Source: Paracoccaceae bacterium (GTDB taxonomy: Bacteria; Pseudomonadota; Alphaproteobacteria; Rhodobacterales; Rhodobacteraceae). From it: a DNA stretch of 64,000 bases. The translations under genes were made by a program, and so were the position numbers. The stretch spans positions 1-64,000 of the forward strand of contig JALSJM010000013.1 of the NCBI GenBank assembly GCA_026989355.1. The letters run 5' to 3'. Of the stretch, positions 54,199-61,707 are shown piece after piece (within the stretch, counting starts at the first letter, position 1; each line of letters begins with the position of its first letter). The notes under the pieces were generated by a model. The model was given only the letters and a program-made list of their open reading frames with translations, was not told the DNA's origin and did no database searches.

Positions 54199-54431
54199 GT
54201 GGTTGCTTCCTCCGCGGCGGGTTGATCCTGCCGGAACCTAGCCCATTCCGCGGGCTGGTAAAACTGCTATCTGGCCAAAACCGGAGGCAGCGGATAGACA
54301 GGTGCGGACAGACGGATACCGGCCTTGCGGACCGCGGGTTGCCGCCGCCCGGACGGGGCAGTCGGACTGCCGCCGGCGCAGCGCGCGGGAATGCCGGGCA
54401 AGGCAAGGCCATCAGCAACCGGAGGACAGCA

Positions 54432-55982
54432 ATGACCCAGCCCAGAGCCGTGGATTTCAGGGAAACGGATCTTGACGCAATCGCCGCAGCACGGGGGCGG
54501 ATCGTGGTGATCAGCGGCGCCGAGGGCAGAATGGACAAGGCGGCGCGGCGGGTGAACCGGCTGACCAGGGGTGCGCTGGCGCGCTACCTGGAAAGTGATG
54601 CCTTCCGTCGGCAGAAAGAGGGCACGGTGCATGAGCTGAGCTATCCGGCCGGGCTTGCGGCCGAGGGGATTCTGGTGCTGCGGCTCGAACGGCGCGCCGA
54701 TTCGCTGACGGCGCGCCGGGCCGGTGCCGCGGTGGCCCGGGCCGCGGGCCGCGGCGGGCTGCTGGTGCTGGCAGGCAATCTGGCGCGGGCGGCCGATCTT
54801 TCATTCGGGATCGTGCTGGCCTCCTACCGGTTCGATGTTCACAGGACCCGCAGGGACGATGAAGAAGACGCGCCGGCGGAAATTTCCGGTACCGGGAAGG
54901 ATGCGGCATCGGAAAAGGGCGCCGGAAGCGGTGCGAAAGAAGATCCCGGCCCTGTCACCATCATGGTTTCGAAGCCCGAAGCGGTGGCGGCAGCGGCCAC
55001 GCCGCTGGCGGCGCTTGCCGAGGGGATATTCTTTACCCGCGATCTGGTGAACGAGCCCGCCAACATCCTGACCACCACCGAATTCGCCGCCCGGCTTGCC
55101 GCGATGCAGGAACTGGGGCTGGCGGTGGAGATCCTCGAGGAAGACGAGCTTGAAAAGCTTGGCATGGGCGCCCTTCTGGCCGTGGGACAGGGCTCGCAAA
55201 GCCCTTCCAGGCTTGTGGTGATGCAGTGGCGCGGCAGGGCAGGGGGCGATGCGCCGCTGGCGCTGGTGGGCAAGGGTGTGGTGTTCGATACCGGGGGCAT
55301 TTCCCTGAAGCCCGCCCGGGGCATGGAAGACATGACCATGGACATGGGCGGCGCGGCGGTGGTTGCCGGGGTGATGCGCACGCTGGCGCTGAGGCGGGCA
55401 CGGGCCGATGTGGTGGGGATCGTCGGGCTTGTCGAGAACATGCCCGACGGGCGTGCCACCCGCCCCGGCGACATCGTGCGCGCAATGAAGGGCGACACGA
55501 TCGAGGTGATCAACACCGATGCCGAAGGCCGCCTGGTGCTGGCCGATGCGCTCTGGTATGCCCAGAAGCGTTTCAACCCCTGCGGAGTGATCGATCTGGC
55601 CACCCTGACCGGGGCCATCATCATTGCGCTCGGTCATGAAAAGACCGGCGTGTTCAGCAATGACGACAGCTTCTGCGAGGCCCTTCTGAAGGCTGCGGAA
55701 GCCGAAGGCGAAGGCGCCTGGCGGATGCCGCTCGGCGAAGCCTGGGACAGGGCGCTGAAGAGCGACAAGGCCGACATGAAGAATGTCGGCGGGCGTGATG
55801 CGGGCGCCATCACCGCAGCCCAGTTCCTGCAACGGTTCATACGCAGGGGCACCCCCTGGGCGCATCTCGACATCGCCGGCACCGCCCAGCTGAAGAAACC
55901 TGCCGACCTGGCTCCGAAAGGGGCCACGGGTTGGGGGGTCATGGCGCTTGATCGGCTGATCCGCGACCACTACGAGGGCTGA
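54432..55982 (+). CDS. pepA: Leucyl aminopeptidase (M17)
   Basis: PepA removes N-terminal residues from peptides using two metal ions. The 516-residue protein has the catalytic domain motifs VGKGVVFDTGGISLKPA, NTDAEGRLVLADAL and DLATLTGA. GGAGG lies 6 nt before the ATG at 54432. About 40 Asp/Glu/Lys/Gly-rich residues between the domains (near residues 140-180) look like an insertion. Confidence 0.95.
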   Translation: MTQPRAVDFRETDLDAIAAARGRIVVISGAEGRMDKAARRVNRLTRGALARYLESDAFRRQKEGTVHELSYPAGLAAEGILVLRLERRADSLTARRAGAAVARAAGRGGLLVLAGNLARAADLSFGIVLASYRFDVHRTRRDDEEDAPAEISGTGKDAASEKGAGSGAKEDPGPVTIMVSKPEAVAAAATPLAALAEGIFFTRDLVNEPANILTTTEFAARLAAMQELGLAVEILEEDELEKLGMGALLAVGQGSQSPSRLVVMQWRGRAGGDAPLALVGKGVVFDTGGISLKPARGMEDMTMDMGGAAVVAGVMRTLALRRARADVVGIVGLVENMPDGRATRPGDIVRAMKGDTIEVINTDAEGRLVLADALWYAQKRFNPCGVIDLATLTGAIIIALGHEKTGVFSNDDSFCEALLKAAEAEGEGAWRMPLGEAWDRALKSDKADMKNVGGRDAGAITAAQFLQRFIRRGTPWAHLDIAGTAQLKKPADLAPKGATGWGVMALDRLIRDHYEG

Positions 55983-56025
55983 GACGCAAGGGGCAGAGCA
56001 GAGGCAGGGCAGGGGCATCGGAAGA

Positions 56026-56481
56026 ATGGGCGAGGCCTATTTCTATCACCTGATTCGCCAGCCGCTCGAGGCGGCCCTGCCGGTGCTTCTGGAAAAGGCG
56101 CTGGCAGCGGGCTGGCGGGTGGCGGTGCGGGGCCGCGATGCGGAGCAGATGGAATGGCTCGACCGCAAGCTGTGGCTGGGCCCTGAAGAAAGCTTTCTGC
56201 CGCATGGGCTGGCCGGGGGGGCGCAGGACGCCGATCAGCCCGTTCTGCTGACCTGCGAAAGTGGCCCGGCCGCGAATGATCCGGCCTGCCTGATGGTGCT
56301 TTCCGGGGCGCCGCTCGGCCCTGACGAGGTAAAGCGGATGCAGAGGGTCTGTGTCCTGTTCGACGGAGCCGATCCGGCGGCGATGGAGCAGGCCCGAGCC
56401 TGCTGGAAGGCGCTGACCGCAGCAGGCTGCGCCGCGCAATACTGGTCGGACGAAAGCGGCCGGTGGGAAAAGAAGGCCTGA
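56026..56481 (+). CDS. holC: DNA polymerase III chi subunit
   Basis: Chi links the clamp loader to SSB. The 151-residue protein has AYFYHLIRQPLEAALPVLL, EQMEWLDRKLWLGPEESFLPHG and RVCVLFDGADPAAMEQARACW, matching the family. It follows pepA, as in many proteobacteria. Confidence 0.93.
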   Translation: MGEAYFYHLIRQPLEAALPVLLEKALAAGWRVAVRGRDAEQMEWLDRKLWLGPEESFLPHGLAGGAQDADQPVLLTCESGPAANDPACLMVLSGAPLGPDEVKRMQRVCVLFDGADPAAMEQARACWKALTAAGCAAQYWSDESGRWEKKA

Positions 56482-56503
56482 GGCGGCCGGCACCGGATGG
56501 GCT

Positions 56504-57067
56504 TCAGGCCGGGATGTCGCGGTGCGCAGCGGCCGACGGGATGCCTGATGCATGAGAAGGGGGCGGGATCGTGTCGAGCAATGCCGTAACCGCCCGTCCC
56601 CGGGGCAGGTTCAGTTCCCGGCACAGTCGCGCCCGGGCGCGCGAGATGCGCGACATCACCGTGCCCGGCGGCAGATCGAATCTTTCGGCCAGTTCCTGAT
56701 AGGTGGCGCCCTCGTTGCAGAGCGGGCGCAGCAGTTCGGCCTGGGGTTCGGGCAGACGTTCGATGGCTGCGCGCACCTCCTTGCAGGCCAGACGGATCAT
56801 CTGATCTTCGGGCGCGATGCCGGCATTGCTTTCGGTCAGCTCCTCACCCTCGGGGCGGGTACGGTGCGAGGCATGGCGCAGCACCGTCATCAGATAGGGT
56901 CTCAGATCCTCGATCTCGGCCCCCGCCTCAAGCCGCGCCCAGACCCTGAGCAGCGCTTCCTGGGCCAGGTCCTCGGCCCTGTCGGGGGTGGGGGCCATGA
57001 TCCGCGCCAGCTTTTCCAGCTGGGGAATGAGCTTGATCAGTTCGGTTTCTGCCCTGGCAGGTGTCAT
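56504..57067 (-). CDS. ECF-type RNA polymerase sigma factor
   Basis: The 187-residue sigma factor has region 2 (ARIMAPTPDRAEDLAQEALLRVW) and region 4 (LRPLCNEGATYQELAERFDLPPGTVMSRISRARARL). It has a C-terminal tail of about 25 residues. No clear anti-sigma gene is adjacent; a 60-codon frame upstream starts only at TTG and is doubtful. It faces a calcium-binding EF-hand protein gene across 309 bp. Confidence 0.9.
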   Translation of the reverse strand: MTPARAETELIKLIPQLEKLARIMAPTPDRAEDLAQEALLRVWARLEAGAEIEDLRPYLMTVLRHASHRTRPEGEELTESNAGIAPEDQMIRLACKEVRAAIERLPEPQAELLRPLCNEGATYQELAERFDLPPGTVMSRISRARARLCRELNLPRGRAVTALLDTIPPPSHASGIPSAAAHRDIPA

Positions 57068-57376
57068 CGTGTTCCCTCGCTACTGTTACCGGCCGTGATT
57101 GCGATCCCGGTGGCGATCGCAGCCGTGGCGCCCAGCCAAGGATGCCTTTGCCGATGGCGGCGCGGCAAGGCGGGGTTTCTTGCCGAAACTGCCGCGCCGG
57201 GCTTTTTCGGCTGATCCTTGCCTTTTTGCGCCGCGCCTCTCGGCAACGGCTTGCCCGTTTGCGGATGGCGCGGGGAAAGGTGTGCAACGGCGGGAATAAC
57301 CCCTGCGCCGGGGACTCTTGTCTGGTGAAGGCCGCAGAGAGCCTTCGCAACAGGAACACATCAGGAGATATCCAGG
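57068..57376. other. Divergent gap between the sigma factor and EF-hand genes
   Basis: This 309-bp gap holds GGGAATAAC at 57292-57300, which looks like the -35 element of some ECF promoters and points toward the EF-hand gene, with GTCT at 57320. The spacing is not ideal. A TTG-initiated 60-codon frame on the minus strand has one hydrophobic stretch, but I do not accept it as a gene. Confidence 0.35.
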
Positions 57377-57625
57377 ATGACCATCAAGACCAGAATGACC
57401 GCGACCATGGCCGCAGTGCTTCTTGCCGGCGCGGCAACCGCAGTCAGCGCCGCCGAAATCGATACCGATGGCGATGGTGTCTATTCGCTTGCGGAAATGC
57501 AGGCGGCCTTCCCGGAAATCACGGAAGAAACCTTCACCGCCATCGATGCCAACGGAGACGGCATGGTGGATCCGGACGAACTGAAGGCCGCACAGGACGC
57601 CGGCGTTCTGCCGAGCGGCGGCTGA
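57377..57625 (+). CDS. Small secreted EF-hand calcium-binding protein
   Basis: The 82-residue protein has a signal peptide (MAAVLLAGAATAVSA) and two EF-hand loops, DTDGDGVYSLAE and DANGDGMVDPDE. It should bind calcium in the periplasm. AGGAGATATCCAGG precedes the ATG. Pairing with an ECF sigma factor suggests that it is a target of that factor. Confidence 0.88.
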   Translation: MTIKTRMTATMAAVLLAGAATAVSAAEIDTDGDGVYSLAEMQAAFPEITEETFTAIDANGDGMVDPDELKAAQDAGVLPSGG

Positions 57626-57641
57626 TACTGCCACGCGAGAT

Positions 57642-57676
57642 CCTGCCGGGCAGGCCTTTCCGGCTTTCCCGGCAGG
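57642..57676. terminator. Hairpin after the EF-hand gene
   Basis: CCTGCCGGG (57642-57650) and CCCGGCAGG (57668-57676) form a perfect 9-bp inverted repeat 17 nt after the stop codon. No T run follows, so termination is likely but not certain. The following 230 bp to the next gene show nothing recognisable. Confidence 0.5.
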
Positions 57677-57907
57677 TTGCTCCGCGCGCCCGTCTCCGGA
57701 TGGCACGGTGCGCGTGCCGGGCCCTCTCCCGATCCCGACACTCACTCACACGATCCCGAGGGGCTCCCCGCCCTCCCGCGCATGTTTCACCGGTCCTGTT
57801 TCCAACCGGGCGCGGGGGGGGTCGTGTTGCACCCGCTGGCCGCGGGGCGCATACCCGGGCCGCCTGCGCGCCCCGAGCGAAGCAAGTGCGATCTGACGCG
57901 ACATGCC

Positions 57908-58357
57908 CTAGGCGGCCATCCAGGCACCAGACAGCGTGGCGGGAAGGGTTGAAAGGGTTGCGCCGATCCGCAGGAACGACGGCAGGCGGCGCAGTTCCTC
58001 CTGCCCCGAGACCATCCCGATGATCGTGCCCGTTCCCCCGACAACAGCGGCATTGAGCAGCGGCGATTGCGGTGCGAGCCAGCCCGTTACCGCGCCCGAA
58101 AGGGCCGAAACCGTCAGGCTGATGGCCAGCATCTGCCAGCCGAGCAGCGGGTCATCCGAGGCCTTCTCGAAGGCTTCTTCCAGCTGTGCGTCGATTTCAT
58201 CGGGATCGTATTCATCAAGATCAAGGCCGTTCTTGCGGGCCGCGCTGATCGCATCGCTGGCGATACCCATCCCGAGTGCCGCGCCGGCCAGCAGGGCGGT
58301 GACAAGCGCAGTGGCAATGCCCGCGGCGATGGCCACAATATCGAAGGCTTCAAGCAT
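57908..58357 (-). CDS. Unknown membrane protein (149 aa)
   Basis: The protein has an N-terminal hydrophobic stretch (FDIVAIAAGIATALVTALLAGAALGMGI), an acidic cytoplasmic-looking loop (LDLDEYDPDEIDAQLEEAFE) and further helices (AISLTVSALSGAVTGWLA, LLNAAVVGGTGTIIGMV). The family is not recognised. It lies 15 nt after the ilvN stop on the same strand and may be transcribed with it. Confidence 0.75.
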   Translation of the reverse strand: MLEAFDIVAIAAGIATALVTALLAGAALGMGIASDAISAARKNGLDLDEYDPDEIDAQLEEAFEKASDDPLLGWQMLAISLTVSALSGAVTGWLAPQSPLLNAAVVGGTGTIIGMVSGQEELRRLPSFLRIGATLSTLPATLSGAWMAA

Positions 58358-58372
58358 GGCGCCGGTCTGCCG

Positions 58373-58945
58373 TCAGCGCGGCTCGACGCGCGAACGCGCC
58401 AGTGCCGCCACCCCGGTGCGCGCCACCTCGTTCAGCCCCAGCGGGCGCATCAGATCGGCAAAGGCATCGATCTTTTCGGGCGTGCCGGTGATCTCGAAGG
58501 TGAAGCTTTCAAGGGTGCTGTCCACCACATTGGCGCGGAAGATGTCGGCCAGGCGCAGCGCTTCGACGCGCTTGTCGCCGGTGCCGGCCACCTTGAACAG
58601 GCCCAGTTCGCGTTCGACAGTCGGGCCTTCGACCGTCAGGTCATGCACGTCATGCACCGGGATGATGCGACCAAGCTGCGCCTTGATCTGCTCGATGACC
58701 GCCGGCGTGCCGGTGGTGACGATGGTGATGCGCGAGGTGTGCCCCTGATGATCGACCTCGGCCACGGTAAGGCTTTCGATATTGTAGCCACGCCCCGAAA
58801 ACAACCCGATGACACGCGCCAGCACGCCCGCCTCGTTATCCACCACGATCGCCAGGGTATGGCGCTCTTCGCCGTCGGCATTTGGATTTCGCAGGTCGTA
58901 TGCCGAGCGCCTCGACGCTCCTTTCTTTATTTGCAGAACAGGCAT
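58373..58945 (-). CDS. ilvN: Acetolactate synthase small (regulatory) subunit
   Basis: The 190-residue regulatory subunit has an N-terminal ACT domain (TLAIVVDNEAGVLARVIGLFSGRGYNIESL) that binds the feedback inhibitor valine, and a C-terminal ALS_ss domain. The ATG at 58945 is chosen because AAAGGAG lies 5 nt upstream; the frame continues 21 codons further without a good start. It follows the large subunit gene by 13 nt. The name ilvH is equally used. Confidence 0.95.
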   Translation of the reverse strand: MPVLQIKKGASRRSAYDLRNPNADGEERHTLAIVVDNEAGVLARVIGLFSGRGYNIESLTVAEVDHQGHTSRITIVTTGTPAVIEQIKAQLGRIIPVHDVHDLTVEGPTVERELGLFKVAGTGDKRVEALRLADIFRANVVDSTLESFTFEITGTPEKIDAFADLMRPLGLNEVARTGVAALARSRVEPR

Positions 58946-58958
58946 TTGCACTCCTTTC

Positions 58959-60713
58959 CTAAACCAATACCGCACCTTTGGCGCCGATGGCGTCGGTTGC
59001 TGCGGCATCGCCCATGAGCATCTCGTTGTGCGGGGCGCCCGAGGGAATCATCGGAAAGCAGTTTTCGTGCTTTTCGACAAGGCAGTCAAACACCACCGGG
59101 CCGTCATGACCGATCATTTCCGCGATTGCATCGTCCAGATCGGCAGGGTCCGAGCACTGGATGCCTTTCGCGCCGAAGGCCTCGGCCAGCTTCACGAAAT
59201 CGGGCAGGGATTCGCTCCAGCTGTGCGAATAGCGTTCGCCATGCAGCAACTGCTGCCACTGGCGCACCATGCCGAGGCGCTCGTTGTTCAGGATGAACTG
59301 CTTGACCGGCAGGCAGTATTGTGCGGCGGTGCCGAGTTCCTGCATGTTCATCAGCCAGCTGGCTTCGCCCGCGACATTGATCACCAGCGCATCGGGGCGG
59401 GCGATCTGCACGCCGATCGAGGCGGGGAAGCCATAGCCCATGGTGCCCAGCCCGCCGGATGTCATGAAGCGGTTGGGCGCCTCGAAGCCCATGAACTGGG
59501 CCGCCCACATCTGATGCTGGCCCACCTCGGTGGTGATGTAGCGGTCATGCTCTCTGGTCAGCGCCTCAAGGCGCTGCAGTGCATATTGCGGCTTGATCAC
59601 TTTGTCGGAAGGTGCATAGGCAAGGCAGTTGCGCTTGCGCCATTTCCCGATCTGCTCCCACCATTTCTTCAGGGCGTCCTTCTTCACCTTGCGGCCGCGC
59701 GACTTCCAGATCTTCAGCAGATCTTCCAGCACATGGCCCACATCGCCCAGAACCGGCAGATCCACCTGGATCACCTTGTTGAGTGAACTCGGATCGATGT
59801 CGATATGGGCCTTTTGCGAGCCGGGGCTGAAACTGTCGATCCGGCCGGTGATGCGATCATCGAAGCGGGCGCCGACAGCGATCATCAGGTCGCAGTCGTG
59901 CATGGCCATGTTTGCCTCGTAGAGCCCGTGCATGCCCAGCATGCCGATCCAGTTCCTTCCCGAGGCCGGATAGGCGCCGAGGCCCATCAGGGTAGAGGTG
60001 ATCGGAAAGCCGGTGGCATCGACCAGTTCGCGCAGCAGCTGGCTGGCCGCAGGCCCCGAATTGATGACCCCGCCGCCGGTGTAGAACACCGGGCGTTCGG
60101 CCTGTTCGATCATCACGGCCAGGGCCTCGATCTCGGATCTGGAAGCCTTGAGACGGGGCCGGTAATGGCCGGTATCCGCCTTTCGGGGGGGCACGTAATC
60201 GCCGGTGGCGAACTGCACGTCTTTCGGGATGTCGATCAGCACCGGGCCGGGGCGGCCGGTCGTGGCCACATGAAAGGCCTGGTGCAGCTTGTGGGGCAGG
60301 TCGTCAGTGTCCTTCACAAGCCAGTTGTGCTTTGTGCAGGGGCGGGTGATGCCCACGGTATCGGCCTCCTGGAAGGCATCGGTACCGATCATGAAGGTGG
60401 GCACCTGGCCGGTGATGACGACGATCGGGATCGAATCCATCAGCGCGTCGGTGATACCGGTCACCGCGTTGGTGGCGCCGGGCCCCGAAGTGACAAGCAC
60501 CACGCCGGGCTTGCCGGTGGCGCGGGCATAGCCTTCGGCAGCATGCACGGCGCCCTGTTCGTGGCGCACCAGGATGTGGCGAATGTCGTTCTGCTGGAAG
60601 ATTTCGTCATAGATCGGAAGCACGGCGCCGCCCGGATAGCCGAATACAACATCCACACCCTGATCCTTCAGGGCCTGGACCACCATTTTCGCTCCGGTCA
60701 TCTGACGTGTCAT
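58959..60713 (-). CDS. ilvB: Acetolactate synthase large (catalytic) subunit
   Basis: This thiamine-diphosphate enzyme begins valine, leucine and isoleucine synthesis. The 584-residue protein has GYPGGAVLPIYDEIF, the catalytic glutamate in RHEQGAVHAAEGYARATG, the FAD-domain region and the ThDP site (VGQHQMWAAQFM, INVAGEASWLMNMQEL). In that last motif the usual GDGSF is GEASW, a variant worth noting. The ATG at 60713 is the natural N-terminus. The 17 codons upstream are encoded by the attenuator/repeat region and should not be translated. Alternative symbol: ilvI. Confidence 0.95.
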   Translation of the reverse strand: MTRQMTGAKMVVQALKDQGVDVVFGYPGGAVLPIYDEIFQQNDIRHILVRHEQGAVHAAEGYARATGKPGVVLVTSGPGATNAVTGITDALMDSIPIVVITGQVPTFMIGTDAFQEADTVGITRPCTKHNWLVKDTDDLPHKLHQAFHVATTGRPGPVLIDIPKDVQFATGDYVPPRKADTGHYRPRLKASRSEIEALAVMIEQAERPVFYTGGGVINSGPAASQLLRELVDATGFPITSTLMGLGAYPASGRNWIGMLGMHGLYEANMAMHDCDLMIAVGARFDDRITGRIDSFSPGSQKAHIDIDPSSLNKVIQVDLPVLGDVGHVLEDLLKIWKSRGRKVKKDALKKWWEQIGKWRKRNCLAYAPSDKVIKPQYALQRLEALTREHDRYITTEVGQHQMWAAQFMGFEAPNRFMTSGGLGTMGYGFPASIGVQIARPDALVINVAGEASWLMNMQELGTAAQYCLPVKQFILNNERLGMVRQWQQLLHGERYSHSWSESLPDFVKLAEAFGAKGIQCSDPADLDDAIAEMIGHDGPVVFDCLVEKHENCFPMIPSGAPHNEMLMGDAAATDAIGAKGAVLV

Positions 60714-60727
60714 CTTCCTTGTGCTCC

Positions 60728-60757
60728 GTTCACATCGTTCGCGTTCACATCGTTCGC
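60728..60757. repeat. Perfect 15-bp tandem duplication before ilvB
   Basis: GTTCACATCGTTCGC occurs twice in direct succession (60728-60742 and 60743-60757). It separates the attenuator terminator from the ilvB ribosome site. It may simply be a slippage duplication in the leader. Confidence 0.85.
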
Positions 60758-60762
60758 GCAAC

Positions 60763-60787
60763 AAAAAACCCCCGGTCGGGGCGGGGG
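60763..60787 (-). terminator. Attenuator terminator of the ilvBN leader
   Basis: Read on the minus strand, CCCCCG, a 7-nt loop and CGGGGG are followed by six T. This is a textbook Rho-independent terminator 26 nt after the leader peptide stop and 50 nt before ilvB. It should stop transcription unless the ribosome stalls in the leader peptide. Confidence 0.85.
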
Positions 60788-60813
60788 CGCATCGGGTCCG
60801 TCATGGAAAGCCG

Positions 60814-60861
60814 TTACCGACCCATGCGCCAGTTCTCCATAATCACGACAAGAGCGTTCAT
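60814..60861 (-). CDS. ilvBN leader peptide (15 aa)
   Basis: A short frame reads MNALVVIMENWRMGR and stops. It holds four consecutive branched-chain codons, Leu-Val-Val-Ile, the amino acids made by the downstream pathway. AGGAG lies 9 nt before the ATG. A terminator hairpin follows. Together they form a classic translation-coupled attenuator, a regulation type reported for alphaproteobacterial ilv operons. The same frame is open upstream, but the internal ATG with its ribosome site is the meaningful start. Confidence 0.85.
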   Translation of the reverse strand: MNALVVIMENWRMGR

Positions 60862-61002
60862 CCCGGGGACTCCTTCATGCGTGAGCGGAACCTTAAAAGC
60901 GGCGTTGCCGGGCGTCAACAGGGAAATCGGCAAGGAAACTGTCGTGAATGCCGCAGCAAGGCACGTTTTGTTGCGCCAGGCGGGCAGAGTGAGCAACTTT
61001 TC

Positions 61003-61707
61003 TCAAGATGTGTCGCGCAGGCCTCTGCGGCCGGTGCCCTGCAATACGCCATGTTCAAGCGCATAGCGGGTAAGGCCGGCGGTGGATGAAATGCCGAGCT
61101 TGCTCTTGATGTTGCGGCGATGCGTTTCCACGGTGCGCACCGAGATGTCGAGTTCCTGTGCCACCATCCTGTTGGTCTTGCCCTGGGCCAGCAGCAGCAG
61201 GATCGTCTGCTCGCGCGAGGTGAGGGGCTCGCGCCCGTCCTTGGTGGTCAGGCGCGAAGGGGTGGATTCGAGCACGGCGCGGGTGCCGGGGCAGAGATGG
61301 CGCCGCCCCTGCATCACCGTGTCGATGGCATGCTTGATCTCGTCGGTGGGCACGTCCTTCAGGATATAGCCCACGGCACCGTGGGAAAGCGCGGTGTTCA
61401 CGTATTCGGCGCTGTCGTGCATGGTCAGCACGATGATCCGGGTTTCGGGGCGGCGTTCGAGCAGCAGTTCGGTTGCGGCAAGCCCGTTCATTCCCGGCAT
61501 GTTGAGATCGAGCAGCACCACATCGGGGGCAAGCTCTTCGATCCTTTCGATGACCTTCTCGCCGCTGCTCAGGGTGGCAAGCACGCGGATGTCGTCATGG
61601 ATTTCCAGGATCGCCTCGATACCCTCGGCCACCATCGGGTGGTCATCGACGATGACGATGGTAACGGGAGCGGCGGCGGAAGGGGGCGGGGGGCCGGCCC
61701 TTTTCAT
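61003..61707 (-). CDS. NarL/FixJ-family response regulator
   Basis: The 234-residue regulator has a receiver domain (IVDDHPMVAEGIEA, phosphoacceptor Asp in DVVLLDLNMPGMNG, Lys in GYILKDV) and a LuxR-type HTH (PLTSREQTILLLLAQGKTNRMVAQELDISVRTVETHRRNI). Its ATG overlaps the kinase stop. With the kinase it likely controls the divergent TRAP transporter genes. Confidence 0.93.
   Translation of the reverse strand: MKRAGPPPPSAAAPVTIVIVDDHPMVAEGIEAILEIHDDIRVLATLSSGEKVIERIEELAPDVVLLDLNMPGMNGLAATELLLERRPETRIIVLTMHDSAEYVNTALSHGAVGYILKDVPTDEIKHAIDTVMQGRRHLCPGTRAVLESTPSRLTTKDGREPLTSREQTILLLLAQGKTNRMVAQELDISVRTVETHRRNIKSKLGISSTAGLTRYALEHGVLQGTGRRGLRDTS

Noticed and set aside
57064-57246. 60-codon frame overlapping the sigma factor start, possible anti-sigma
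   Set aside because: It begins only at TTG, is mostly Arg/Pro-rich, and lacks a ribosome site. One hydrophobic stretch is not enough evidence.
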